Shown in pieces: positions 13,183 through 21,213 of a DNA stretch of 46,865 bases; the stretch's first letter is position 1, and each line of letters begins with the position of its first letter. The stretch spans positions 1 to 46,865 of IMG/VR virus record IMGVR_UViG_3300036864_000079; one strand, 5' to 3'. The translations under genes and the position numbers were made by a program. Below the pieces are notes generated by a model. The model searched no databases. It saw only the letters and a program-made list of their open reading frames with translations, and was not told the origin of the DNA. The stretch comes from a virus.

Positions 13183-15992
13183 ATCGTCGGGCCCACGACG
13201 GATCCGGCACCGCTCAGCGTGACGAACGAGTCGCCGTCGATTGCGTAGCCGGCCGCGCCCCCCGCGCCGCCGAAGTCGTCAGCGCCCATGGGTCCGGGCG
13301 GGCTCGGCGACTGGGGCTCGCCGTCCGCGCCGGGCAAGCCCGGGCCACCGCCGGCACCCGCGGCGTACGTGGTGTTGCTCGTGTTGCCCGCGCCGCCCGC
13401 GTCCTTCGTGCCGGGCGCGCCTGGGAACGCGCCGCTGTTCGGCTCGCCGACGTCGCCGCCGAGCACGCCAGCTCCACCACCGCCCGGCCGGCCGTACGTC
13501 GTCGCCCCGCCGCTCGAGCAGCCACCGCCACCGCCACCACCGCCGCGAATCGATCCCGTGTTCGTGATCGCGATGGGGTACCGCACCTTGAGGCCCGTGC
13601 CACCGTCGCGGCCGGGCTGCGCGACGATCCGGCCGCCCGAGACCGGCACCTTGCCGTCGCCGCCTTCGCCGCCCGCGCCGCAAATGTCGCCCTCGACGAT
13701 CAGCGAGAGCGTGGGCAGCTCCGGCCAGTCGCCCACCTCCATGGCCGGGCGAATCTCGGTCGGCACGGAAATCTCGGCGTTGATACCGTCCACGGTCCAG
13801 TGCGCGTCGCCCCACGCCGCTTTGATCCGCGGGCCCCAGAACGCCGCGCCCGCGGGAGCGACGCCGAGCAGCGTGAGCGTTACCCACACGAGGTTCGCGG
13901 CCGCGGTCGAGAGGCCCGACACGTTGATGCGCGGTTCGCCGCCCACGATGGTCGAGTCGGGGGGCATTTCGGTGAACGAGAGCAGCGAGCCCCCGGCGTC
14001 GTACCAGCAAATTTGCGGCATGATCCGCGCGTAGTCGCTGCCCGTGGCCTCGCTGATAACCCGGCTCGCCATTTGAATCACGTCGCCCGGGTTGACTGCG
14101 ATCCGCGCCGTTGACGTCGCGAAGAGCGCCTGCGCGTTCGGGTTGTCCTCCCAGCCGAGCTTCATAGACCACGTGCCCGTGTCCACGGGGTCGGTCGTGT
14201 CGATCCGATGCGAGCCGAAGCCGGTGAACACCCAGCCCGTGTCGCCGCTTTCGAAGTCCCAGTTGTACGGGCTCTGCGGGATCGTGATCTTGCCCGGCAC
14301 CGAGCCCACCGTGACGCCCGCCAGCACGCGGAACGTGATGGCCTCGTACTGGGCCGGCGGCGTGTAGAACTCGTCGTAGAGGTCGCGCAGGTTCACGTTG
14401 AACGCGTCCACGTCGATGGTGACGGACTTGCCCTCGACGTCGGCGGCGAACAGCATTTCCTCGGCCTGTAGGGCGGTCGTGTCGTCGCCGAACTCGTACG
14501 AGATAACCTGCGCCGGCGCGATGGTGTCCGCCCCCGTGTCGTCCTGAAGCTCGAAATGCTCGAGGCGGGTGCCGGTGCCGATCGCGGGAGCGGCCGGGTC
14601 GGTGCGCCAGAGCTCGAACGAGAACTTGCGCGGCGCCTTGGAATAGCGCGCGATCTGTAGCGAGTTCAGCCGCTCCGCGGCGCTCCGGTTGAAGAGCTGG
14701 ATCCACCGCGAAAAAATCTTCTTGATCGCCACGGGCTCGGCATCGTCGGCGAGGTGGTCGAAGTCCACGGCGGCCGAGCGGTAGTTGTTCCTGTCGTCGA
14801 GCTTCGCGAGCGGGTTCACGAGGCCGAAGTACGTCCACACCTCCGAGACGCGCTTGCTCGGTTGCTCTTGCGCCTTGTACGAGCCGAGCACCATGCGGGT
14901 GGTGTCGATCACCGAGACCGTGCTCGAGACCGGCCGCAACACGCGCAGCTCCACGCGTTGCGTTTCCGTGTCGGTCCAAATGACGAGGCCGCACTGCTCG
15001 ATCAGCTCGTTGGCGAGCTTCTTCACGTCGGTCGGGTCGTAGATTTCCGCGCCGAACAGTCGGCCGAGGAACGTGTCGACCTCGGCTTGCCAGTCGGCGA
15101 GCGGGAGCCACGCCGGGTCTATGTCCGTGTAGATCGTGAAGAGGTCGTAGAGGATATCCGACGGCCGCTGCGCGTCGAAAATGAGCCCCACCTGCACGAG
15201 CTCGTCCTCGTCGTGGTTCTTGTCCTCCGTGTTGCTCTGCCCGCGCACGAGCGTGAGCACGTCGTCGGCCCGGGTGAACTCGCACACCTCGTTCCCGCCA
15301 ATCGAGCACTTGCCGCTCGCCGGGTACTCGAGGTTGCCGATCCCCGCCGGGGATAGCGTGGCCGACGTCGCCCCCGCCGCGAGCGGCGCGAGCAAGGTGC
15401 CGGTGTTGATCTGCGGCGCCTGGGCCGTGTCACCGTCGGCGAGCTTCAGCGCGTCCTTCGCGACGATCGCGAACTTGCCCTGCGCCGGGCCCGCGGTCGA
15501 GTCGATCACGTAGTGCCAGACGCGCATGTCGGCGAGCGCCTGGCCGCTCTCGCCGCGATACACGCGCAGCGCGCGCCCCTTCAGCGTCGGGAACCGGGCG
15601 CGGAACCGGCCCCAGAACGTGCCGCGGTTGTACGGATTGTAGCCGCGGTCGGCGATGTACTTGTCGAAGAGCGCGTCGGAGTCGGGGTGGTCCACGAACG
15701 AGAGGCTCACGCTCTCGCGCTGGCCCAAGTCCACGCCCGGGTTTATCACTTGCGGCGTGACGCTCACGCCCGCGAGCGAGGGGATCGCGTCGAAGGCCTC
15801 GACGTCGGCGCTCGGCCGCACGAACCGGAGCGTGTAGGACGCCGGGTCGTAGTTCGCGAGGTCCTGACACGTCGCGCGGGAATTGAAGCACTTACGGTCG
15901 CCGGTCGTCCCGAGCACCGCCGCGCACGGCGCCACGCCGTACGTGAGCTGGCAACGCGGAACGTCGATCTCGACGACGGTGACGACGTTCAC
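13179..15992 (-). CDS. Tail-tip hub and receptor-binding protein with glycine-rich adhesin end
   Basis: 937 residues from GTG 15992 (GTGA overlap). The N-terminus has four cysteines at 14, 23, 35 and 42 (RCQLTYGVAPC; KCFNSRATC), reminiscent of metal or Fe-S-binding tail-tip proteins. Residues 50-550 are a hub-like beta-rich body (SLSFVDHPDSDALF, RVYRGESGQALADMRVW, YKAQEQPSKRVSEVWTYFG). A jelly-roll-like module follows (NWDFESGDTGWVFTGF). The last 170 residues are extremely Gly-rich (eight consecutive Gly, then GRPGGGGAGVLGG), like polyglycine phage adhesins, and end in GYAIDGDSFVTL. It likely combines the hub and receptor-contact roles. Confidence 0.7.
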   Translation of the reverse strand: MNVVTVVEIDVPRCQLTYGVAPCAAVLGTTGDRKCFNSRATCQDLANYDPASYTLRFVRPSADVEAFDAIPSLAGVSVTPQVINPGVDLGQRESVSLSFVDHPDSDALFDKYIADRGYNPYNRGTFWGRFRARFPTLKGRALRVYRGESGQALADMRVWHYVIDSTAGPAQGKFAIVAKDALKLADGDTAQAPQINTGTLLAPLAAGATSATLSPAGIGNLEYPASGKCSIGGNEVCEFTRADDVLTLVRGQSNTEDKNHDEDELVQVGLIFDAQRPSDILYDLFTIYTDIDPAWLPLADWQAEVDTFLGRLFGAEIYDPTDVKKLANELIEQCGLVIWTDTETQRVELRVLRPVSSTVSVIDTTRMVLGSYKAQEQPSKRVSEVWTYFGLVNPLAKLDDRNNYRSAAVDFDHLADDAEPVAIKKIFSRWIQLFNRSAAERLNSLQIARYSKAPRKFSFELWRTDPAAPAIGTGTRLEHFELQDDTGADTIAPAQVISYEFGDDTTALQAEEMLFAADVEGKSVTIDVDAFNVNLRDLYDEFYTPPAQYEAITFRVLAGVTVGSVPGKITIPQSPYNWDFESGDTGWVFTGFGSHRIDTTDPVDTGTWSMKLGWEDNPNAQALFATSTARIAVNPGDVIQMASRVISEATGSDYARIMPQICWYDAGGSLLSFTEMPPDSTIVGGEPRINVSGLSTAAANLVWVTLTLLGVAPAGAAFWGPRIKAAWGDAHWTVDGINAEISVPTEIRPAMEVGDWPELPTLSLIVEGDICGAGGEGGDGKVPVSGGRIVAQPGRDGGTGLKVRYPIAITNTGSIRGGGGGGGGCSSGGATTYGRPGGGGAGVLGGDVGEPNSGAFPGAPGTKDAGGAGNTSNTTYAAGAGGGPGLPGADGEPQSPSPPGPMGADDFGGAGGAAGYAIDGDSFVTLSGAGSVVGPTI

Positions 15993-16777
15993 GCGAGCAC
16001 GCCCTGCACCGCGAAGTCGAACTGCATCATGCCGTTGCTTCGCTGGTTCTGCGGCTTCATGTCGTCCTTCGACCAAACGTAGCCGATCTCGGCCGGGTAA
16101 TCGCTCGGGCGCCATGCGACGAAGAACGGCGTGTGCACGGCCGCGGATTGGAACGCCGCCACGTCGTCGCGCCAGTGCTCCGGCGTGAGGTTCATGAGCG
16201 AGAACGTCGTCTCGTAGAACGTGCGGCGCACGATGCGCCCGAGGAACTCACCGCTCTCGCTGCGCCCGCTCGAGACGTCGGCGTTGATCCCGTACGGCAA
16301 CGGGCAGTGCCCGACGTAGAGGCGCCGCTCGAGGGTGAGAATTCGCCCCACGTAGAGCACGGCGAGGGACGGCACGAGCGTGCCGGCGCCTATCGTCACG
16401 CGGACGAACCGCTGCGTCACTGGCGCGAACTCGTGCACGATCACCGAATCGTCGCCGGGCTCCACGGGGCCCGCGATGGTCGAGTAGCTCACGCCGTCGG
16501 CCGAGCTCTCGACGGTGTAGCTCGCACCGCTGCTCCCGAGGTTGTGCCGGGCGAGCCCCACGTAGGACACCTCGACGGCGCCGCCGAGGTCCACCACGAG
16601 CGAATGGGCGCCGGTTGTCGTGCCCTTCCACTTCGCGTACGTGTTGCCGTCGCCGAGATTCGTCACGGGGAACGCCGGGTCGCTCGCCGACGCCGCGATG
16701 TTGTCGAACGTCACGAGGTTGTGCCACCCGATGCGGGGGTTGTTCGGTTCCTCGGCGTCGGTCGGAATCGTGATCAC
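15989..16777 (-). CDS. Distal-tail-like protein with F5/8C-type carbohydrate-binding domain
   Basis: 262 residues. Residues 15-135 read as a discoidin/F5/8C-type fold: VTFDNIAASASDPAFPVTNL, LVVDLGGAVEVSYVGLARHN, YTVESSADGVSYSTIAG and QRFVRVTIG. The C-terminal half (LTLERRLYVGHCPLPYG, FYETTFSLMNLTPEHWRDD, MMQFDFAVQGVL) resembles tail-tip proteins that ring the end of the tube. It immediately follows the tape measure gene, the usual Dit position, with ATGA overlaps on both sides. Sugar binding is inferred from the fold-like pattern. Confidence 0.65.
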   Translation of the reverse strand: MITIPTDAEEPNNPRIGWHNLVTFDNIAASASDPAFPVTNLGDGNTYAKWKGTTTGAHSLVVDLGGAVEVSYVGLARHNLGSSGASYTVESSADGVSYSTIAGPVEPGDDSVIVHEFAPVTQRFVRVTIGAGTLVPSLAVLYVGRILTLERRLYVGHCPLPYGINADVSSGRSESGEFLGRIVRRTFYETTFSLMNLTPEHWRDDVAAFQSAAVHTPFFVAWRPSDYPAEIGYVWSKDDMKPQNQRSNGMMQFDFAVQGVLA

Positions 16778-18774
16778 GCGAGCACCACCTTCGCGCCGTC
16801 TTTCTGCGCCTCTTGCAACCGCTCGATCAGGTCGCGCACGGCCTTGCCGCTGAAAATGTCGCCGACTCCGAGGCCGGCCACGGTGATCACCTGCCCGCCA
16901 CCCGCACCGCCACCGCCATTCGCGACTGGCGAGACCGGCGGCGCGGCCGTCGAGCCGGCGAGCGAGGGCGCCGCCCCGCCACCGTTGCCGAACGTCTGGC
17001 TCTTGATCGACGACACCTGAGCCCAGCCCGCCGCGGCCTGAAGGCCGGCCATGACGAACGAAAGCGGCGGGGGATACGCGCCGAGGGCCTTCGTCACGCC
17101 CTCGTACGTGGAAATGATCGCGTTCGCGATGCCCGCGGCCTTGTTGATTTCGAACATGCGCTTGTTCTCGCGCGCGGTGCCGGCGGTCATGTTCACGAGC
17201 GCGCCCACCACGGTCTTAACCTGCTGGCCGCTCGACATTTCTTGGAACTTTTGCAGGTCGGTGAGGTGCGCCTTCCGTAGCTCTTCGATCTTCGCGTTGT
17301 ACGCGGCCTCTTCCATGATCGACGCTTCGTAGTAGTCGGCCTGCGAAATGAGCTGGGCCGCCAACGCCTCGTCGAGAATCTTCTGCCGTTCCTCGTGCTG
17401 CTGGATCTCGAGTTCGGTCTGGGTTTTGCCGAACTCGAGGGCGAGGTCGAGCTTCGCCTGCAGTTGCTCGCGCGCGCGCTCGGCCTCTTTTTTCTTGCGC
17501 TCGTCCTCTTTGCTCGTGTCCTCGCCGAATCCGGCGAGGCCCTCTTGGCTGGCCGCCTTCAGCTCTTCTCGAGCCCGCACCGTCGCGTTCGCCGCGGCCT
17601 CGGCGCGCACGCGCACGGCCTCGAGGAACGCCTCTACCTTGTCGCTCGGTAGCTCTTGCATGGCGAGGTCGTGAAGCTCGCCCTCCATCTGGACGGTTTT
17701 GTCGCGGAGCTCGTCGGCCATGCCGCGGAAGCCCTGCATGAAAGCCGAGTCGGTCCACAGATCGATCTTGGCTATGTCCACGCCGGGGATGCGGTTTAGC
17801 TGCTCGATCAGGGCGTTGATTACTTTCGAGCCGGTGTCGCGGAACGACACGAACGCCTCGGTCGCGATCTGAAGCACCGACACGATGCCGGCGCCGAATG
17901 CGATGCCCACCACCTCGGCCGCCTTGAACGCCACGCGCACGCCCTGAAGCACGTCGGCCACCTTGCCAATGCCGCGCAGCACGAACGCAATGGCCGCGTC
18001 GGTCTCGTTCTGCCACGAGCCCGAGGCCTTCGCCGCGTCGGTGAACCGGGTCGCGATCTCTTGGATATAGGGCGCAAGGCCGATGGCAATCCGGTCCTTG
18101 ATCGCGTCGAGCACGTCGCCTATGTCCTCGAGCGCGCGCTGCGCGGCTTCCACCTTGGCCGCGTCCACGGCACTCATGGCGAGGCCGAGCTGCTCCATTT
18201 CCTCGCGGCTCTGGCGAATCTGGTCGCCGCCGGCTTGGAGCAGGGCGGTCAGCTCGCCCGAGCGAATGCCGAACTGCCGCAAGAGGTCGGCCGTTTGCGA
18301 GCTCGAGAGCCCGAGTTCCTTCACCTTGTCGGCGATCGCGGCCACGCGCTGGTCGACGTCGAGCTTGCCGAGCTCTTGGGCGTTGAGCCCTAGCTGCTTG
18401 AGCATGATCGCGGCCGGCGCGAGGGCGTTGCGCTGCGCCTCGCCGAGCCGAGCGTTCATGACGGACAGCGATTGCGCGAGCTCGTCGCTCGAGACGCCGT
18501 ACTTCTCGGCGGCGTCCTGAGCCGCGCGCAGGCCGCCTATCGTGGCGTTGAGCTGGTTCGCCAAGCGCGAGGTCGCGTCGACCGACTTCACCGACGAGAG
18601 CGCGATGGCGACGCCGGCCGCGACGCTCGCCGCACCCACGGCCGTCGCTTTCTTGACGATATCGCTCATGACGCCGCCGAGTTTGTTCAGCGTCGTGATT
18701 GACTTGGCGGCGCCGACGTCGAGGCCCGCGGTCTCGGCTCCGATCTGGACTACTAGATCACCGAGAGACGGCAT
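16774..18774 (-). CDS. Tape measure protein
   Basis: 666 residues, the longest helical protein in the tail block, placed directly after the frameshifted chaperone. It begins LGDLVVQIGAETAGLD and has a hydrophobic stretch near 45-60 (AVGAASVAAGVAIALSS). Long heptad-like helices follow, with a dense charged coil around 400-520 (ELKAASQEG, KEDERKKKEAERAREQL, EIQQHEERQKIL), then IISTYEGVTKALGAYPPPLSFVMAG, a signature shared by many tape measures, and a Gly-rich end. At roughly 1.5 angstrom per residue it would set a tail of about 100 nm (inference). No lysozyme or peptidase insert is visible. Confidence 0.9.
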   Translation of the reverse strand: MPSLGDLVVQIGAETAGLDVGAAKSITTLNKLGGVMSDIVKKATAVGAASVAAGVAIALSSVKSVDATSRLANQLNATIGGLRAAQDAAEKYGVSSDELAQSLSVMNARLGEAQRNALAPAAIMLKQLGLNAQELGKLDVDQRVAAIADKVKELGLSSSQTADLLRQFGIRSGELTALLQAGGDQIRQSREEMEQLGLAMSAVDAAKVEAAQRALEDIGDVLDAIKDRIAIGLAPYIQEIATRFTDAAKASGSWQNETDAAIAFVLRGIGKVADVLQGVRVAFKAAEVVGIAFGAGIVSVLQIATEAFVSFRDTGSKVINALIEQLNRIPGVDIAKIDLWTDSAFMQGFRGMADELRDKTVQMEGELHDLAMQELPSDKVEAFLEAVRVRAEAAANATVRAREELKAASQEGLAGFGEDTSKEDERKKKEAERAREQLQAKLDLALEFGKTQTELEIQQHEERQKILDEALAAQLISQADYYEASIMEEAAYNAKIEELRKAHLTDLQKFQEMSSGQQVKTVVGALVNMTAGTARENKRMFEINKAAGIANAIISTYEGVTKALGAYPPPLSFVMAGLQAAAGWAQVSSIKSQTFGNGGGAAPSLAGSTAAPPVSPVANGGGGAGGGQVITVAGLGVGDIFSGKAVRDLIERLQEAQKDGAKVVLA

Positions 18775-18777
18775 GGC

Positions 18778-19436
18778 TCACCCCGTTTTCTTCGCTGCGG
18801 CTTGGGCGGTGGCGTCGTCGAGGACGCGCGAGAGGTGCTCGAACTGCGCCAGCGGCATGTTACCCACCTTCGGCGGTGGCTTACGAGCCTCGGCGACGGT
18901 CCACACTTCCGCGGGCGACATAGCCCAGAACTCGGACGGCGGGAAACCCCAGCGGCCGACGACGAGTTCGTAGAGATCGACGCTTAGGCGGTGGGCGCGG
19001 GAGTGCTCGAGGTCGTCGAGCTTGTCGGCGAGGCTTTTTTTTCGGGTAGGTCCTTGCCGTTGGCGAGCTCGGCGAACTGCTCGTCGTCGATCATGCGGCC
19101 GTTCGGCTTCGTCGGGTCGCGGATCGTGAAGAGCGCGGCGGCCTGTAGGCACCCGACCAGCGCGGCGAACTCTTCGGGCGGGGCGCCGAGGATCGCCTCG
19201 CGCATTTCCGCGCGCGTTTGCGTGGGCTTCGCTTTCTCGACGCGGAGCCACTCGAGAATCGCGTCGGCCACCTGGGAACGCTTCACGCGCAGCGTGTTGG
19301 CGAGGTCCACGGCGGCGACGGTGAGCGCGTTGGCGTCGAACGTGCGCTCGAGCGCCTCGATCACCCGCATCGTGACTTCGAGCGGGATTTCCTCGCCGGC
19401 TATGACGAGGACGAGGGTTTTCTTCAGCGTCGACAC
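18778..19436 (-). CDS. Tail assembly chaperone, long form made by -1 frameshift (gpGT-type)
   Basis: Ribosomes translating the short form (18984-19436) can slip one base back on the A8 run (19035-19042, minus strand G AAAAAAAA G) and continue in the -1 frame to the TGA at 18778. The joined product would be about 218 residues, with the extension SLADKLDDLEHSRAH, LYELVVGRWGFPPSEFWAMSP and LAQFEHLSRVLDD. The extension lacks its own plausible start. Gene order (tube, chaperone, tape measure) and the slippery run match the lambda gpG/gpGT arrangement. The T-domain analogue recruits tube protein during assembly around the tape measure. Confidence 0.8.
18984..19436 (-). CDS. Tail assembly chaperone, short form (gpG-type)
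   Basis: 150 residues from GTG 19436, overlapping the tube gene's stop. Mostly helical: KTLVLVIAGEEIPLEVTMRV, IEALERTFDANALTVAAVD, RSQVADAILEWLRVEK and PPEEFAALVGCLQAAALF. The last residues after the slip site (KASPTSSTTSSTPAPTA) are low complexity, as expected for sequence read only when no slip occurs. Together with the long form it coats the tape measure before tube polymerisation. Confidence 0.8.
   Translation of the reverse strand: MSTLKKTLVLVIAGEEIPLEVTMRVIEALERTFDANALTVAAVDLANTLRVKRSQVADAILEWLRVEKAKPTQTRAEMREAILGAPPEEFAALVGCLQAAALFTIRDPTKPNGRMIDDEQFAELANGKDLPEKKASPTSSTTSSTPAPTA
19035..19042 (-). other. Programmed -1 ribosomal frameshift site (A8 slippery run)
   Basis: The minus strand reads CCC GAA AAA AAA GCC in the zero frame and resumes AGC CTC GCC after a one-base backward slip. 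The run of eight A residues is unusual in this GC-rich genome and lies 51 bases before the zero-frame stop. It joins the short chaperone to the downstream open frame ending at 18778. Confidence 0.8.
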
Positions 19437-19843
19437 TAGCTACCGGGGGCGAACGTGACCGCGCCGCTCGAGAGTAGCTGGGCCGTAAACGAAACGCGGC
19501 CGTTGTACTCGCCCTTGAACTCGAGGTTGCCGAGGAAAAAGCCGTGCGCCGCGGTGGCGACCGTGCCGTCGGGGTAGCGCACGCCGACGTCGCTGTTCAC
19601 CGTGCCGTTCCATTCCTCGAGGAAGTCCTGCCCGTTGTCCACCGTGACGACGCCCTCCACCGACATATCCATCGCGCGCATGCCCGGGTCGGGCAGCAGC
19701 GTGCGGTTGCCGGCGGAATCGTCGGTGGTGACGTCCACGCCCTCGCGGTTGTGCGCCGCGCTCTTCGTCGTCACCGCGGCAATGGGGACGCTCGCTTTGA
19801 GGATTACCAGCTCGCGGCCGTTGTAACCGATCTCTCCGCTCAT
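19436..19843 (-). CDS. Major tail tube protein
   Basis: 135 residues. It follows the tail-terminator gene and precedes the chaperone pair, the usual place for the tube gene. The beta-rich sequence (RELVILKASVPIAAVTTKSA, MDMSVEGVVTVDNGQDF, ATAAHGFFLGNLEFKGEYNGRVSFTAQLLSSG) matches the TP901-1/HK97-type tube pattern with a VxFTAxLxSSG ending strand. Hexameric rings of this protein would form the tail lumen. A diverged paralogue is encoded at 12397-13182. Confidence 0.8.
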   Translation of the reverse strand: MSGEIGYNGRELVILKASVPIAAVTTKSAAHNREGVDVTTDDSAGNRTLLPDPGMRAMDMSVEGVVTVDNGQDFLEEWNGTVNSDVGVRYPDGTVATAAHGFFLGNLEFKGEYNGRVSFTAQLLSSGAVTFAPGS

Positions 19844-20259
19844 GTAGTCGTCTCCAAAGGTTGCCGTTGCAGCTCGTAGTTCGCGGTGAACAGGGCGCGC
19901 CCGTTGTCGTCGCGGCCGAGCGAGACGATATCACCGCGCGCGGCGAAAGCGATATACCGGTGCCCCTCGGCGTCGAACGCCACGGGCTGGTTCTCGGCGA
20001 CGGCTCGGGGCTTCAGGAACGCGGCGGCGATCAGCTCTTGCAGCTCGTAGCCCGCCTCGCGGTCGGTCGAGCGCACGCGCACCTGAATCGTGGTCGTGTG
20101 CAGCTCTATGTCGGGCAGCACGTCCACGCCGCCCGTGTCGTAGAGCGTCACCACGTCGGCCGGCGTGGCGGGCTCGCGGTCTACGTGCACGTCCTCGCCG
20201 AAGCTCGAGCACACGCCCTGAGCGACGAGGTAGAGCGCGAGCTCATGGGCCGGGCTCAT
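19840..20259 (-). CDS. Tail terminator / minor capsid-type neck protein
   Basis: 139 residues. Starts with an amphipathic helix (SPAHELALYLVAQGVCSSFG) followed by strands ELHTTTIQVRVRSTDREAGYELQEL and ENQPVAFDAEGHRYIAFAARGDIVSLGRDDNGR, a layout typical of phage tail-terminator proteins (gpU-like, or minor capsid protein from bacteriophage). Position between the HK97 gp10-like gene and the tube gene fits a ring that ends tube growth and joins it to the neck. The ATG overlaps the upstream stop. Confidence 0.7.
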   Translation of the reverse strand: MSPAHELALYLVAQGVCSSFGEDVHVDREPATPADVVTLYDTGGVDVLPDIELHTTTIQVRVRSTDREAGYELQELIAAAFLKPRAVAENQPVAFDAEGHRYIAFAARGDIVSLGRDDNGRALFTANYELQRQPLETTT

Positions 20260-20618
20260 TCCTTGCCCCCGACGCGCGCGCGCTCTTGGATGATCGCGAG
20301 AATTTGCGCGCGCTTCGTATCGAGCGGGGTTTGCAGGAACTTCGCCTGCCCGACGTGGTGCCGGGCCTCGAGATTCTCGTGCACGAAGATCGCGTACGCG
20401 GCCGAGAACCCGACCTCGACGGCCAGCGGCCCGGGCGCCTTGCGCGTGTAGCCGCTGTTCTTGAGGGCGCCAGTGTCCACGGGCGCGAGAGCCTTGGCCT
20501 CGCCCTCGACGAAGAGGCCGGCCGCGAGCAGCCCGGCATAGGTGCGCCCCTTGATCGCGGCTATCTCGCGATTGAGGTTCTTCTTGACGTCCTCGAGGCC
20601 TAAGACTCGGCTGGCCAC
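20256..20618 (-). CDS. HK97 gp10-like neck/tail-completion protein
   Basis: 120 residues. The family hallmark is visible: EGEAKALAPVDTGALKNSGYTRK (residues 38-60), then VEVGFSAAYAIFVHENLEARHHVGQAKFL, where A-P-V-D-T-G-x-L and the Y-A-x-x-V/I-x-E element define HK97 gp10/putative tail-component proteins. An N-terminal helix precedes them (LEDVKKNLNREIAAI). Its neighbours are connector genes on one side and the terminator on the other, as in HK97-like phages. Confidence 0.85.
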   Translation of the reverse strand: MASRVLGLEDVKKNLNREIAAIKGRTYAGLLAAGLFVEGEAKALAPVDTGALKNSGYTRKAPGPLAVEVGFSAAYAIFVHENLEARHHVGQAKFLQTPLDTKRAQILAIIQERARVGGKE

Positions 20619-20652
20619 CTGGTTCCCTCGCCGCCCGTAGCGGTGGAGTACT

Positions 20653-20814
20653 CTACCCTTGCTTCTCGGCGTCGTATCGCGCCGCGAGTTCTTCAGACAG
20701 CGCCGCGTCGAGCAGGACCACCGCGGCGGCCGCGAGCTTCTCGAGGTTCGAGCTCGTCGTCGTGCGCAGCTCGTTCAACGCTTTCTCGAGAATGGCCGTG
20801 GGCACGCCGTTCAC
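20653..20814 (-). CDS. 53-residue hypothetical protein of the neck module
   Basis: GTG 20814 overlaps the TGA of the connector gene upstream (GTGA), and the TAG lies at 20655-20653. The protein is a single helical unit (TAILEKALNELRTTTSSNL, EKLAAAAVVLLDAALSEEL, AARYDAEKQG). Translational coupling within the head-tail joining block supports it. The role is unknown; it could be a small chaperone or coupling helix. Confidence 0.6.
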   Translation of the reverse strand: MNGVPTAILEKALNELRTTTSSNLEKLAAAAVVLLDAALSEELAARYDAEKQG

Positions 20815-21212
20815 CGTGCACCGCCCGCGCCGAGGAACACCTGCGCGAAGTAGCCGGCGCCGGTCTGGCGATCCGTGAACGACTCAATCGACAGAATCGG
20901 CCCGGTCGTGCCGTCCGGGAGCGTGAACCGGTCGCGAGGATCGATGGGCTCGAACCGGTCGGGCGCGCCGTTCGCGGCCACGGGCCGGAGAATCGTGATA
21001 GTCGTCTCGCTCAGGACCTCTTGCCCCTGAGCGTCGAGTACTTGCCGCTGCTTGCGCTCGATGATCGCCGCGCGCGGCACGGCGGCCGCATACGTCGCAC
21101 CGCCGAAGCCGTCGTTGCCGGTCCACGCTTCGTGCTGAACGGTCGGCTGCAAGTCGGCGGTGAGGGAGTCGGCGAGAGCGACGCCGCTCGCGACTAGATC
21201 GCGCAGGCCCAC
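20811..21212 (-). CDS. Head-closure / head-tail joining protein
   Basis: 133 residues from GTG 21212. Features are an N-terminal helix (LRDLVASGVALADSL), strand TVQHEAWTGND, AAIIERKQRQVLDAQGQEVLSETTITIL, and a C-terminal FTLPDGTTGPILSIESF...GYFAQVFLG strand pair. The P-D-G-T-x-G/S-x-I pattern is common in phage stopper/closure proteins that plug the connector. The position between the gp6-like adaptor and the gp10-like gene agrees. Confidence 0.65.
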   Translation of the reverse strand: MGLRDLVASGVALADSLTADLQPTVQHEAWTGNDGFGGATYAAAVPRAAIIERKQRQVLDAQGQEVLSETTITILRPVAANGAPDRFEPIDPRDRFTLPDGTTGPILSIESFTDRQTGAGYFAQVFLGAGGAR

Positions 21213-21213
21213 G

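Noticed and set aside
13279-15309. Leftward 676-codon frame inside the tail-hub gene
   Set aside because: It is in a different frame from the hub gene, extremely Arg-rich, and without recognisable domains; the hub frame is supported by coupling and motifs.
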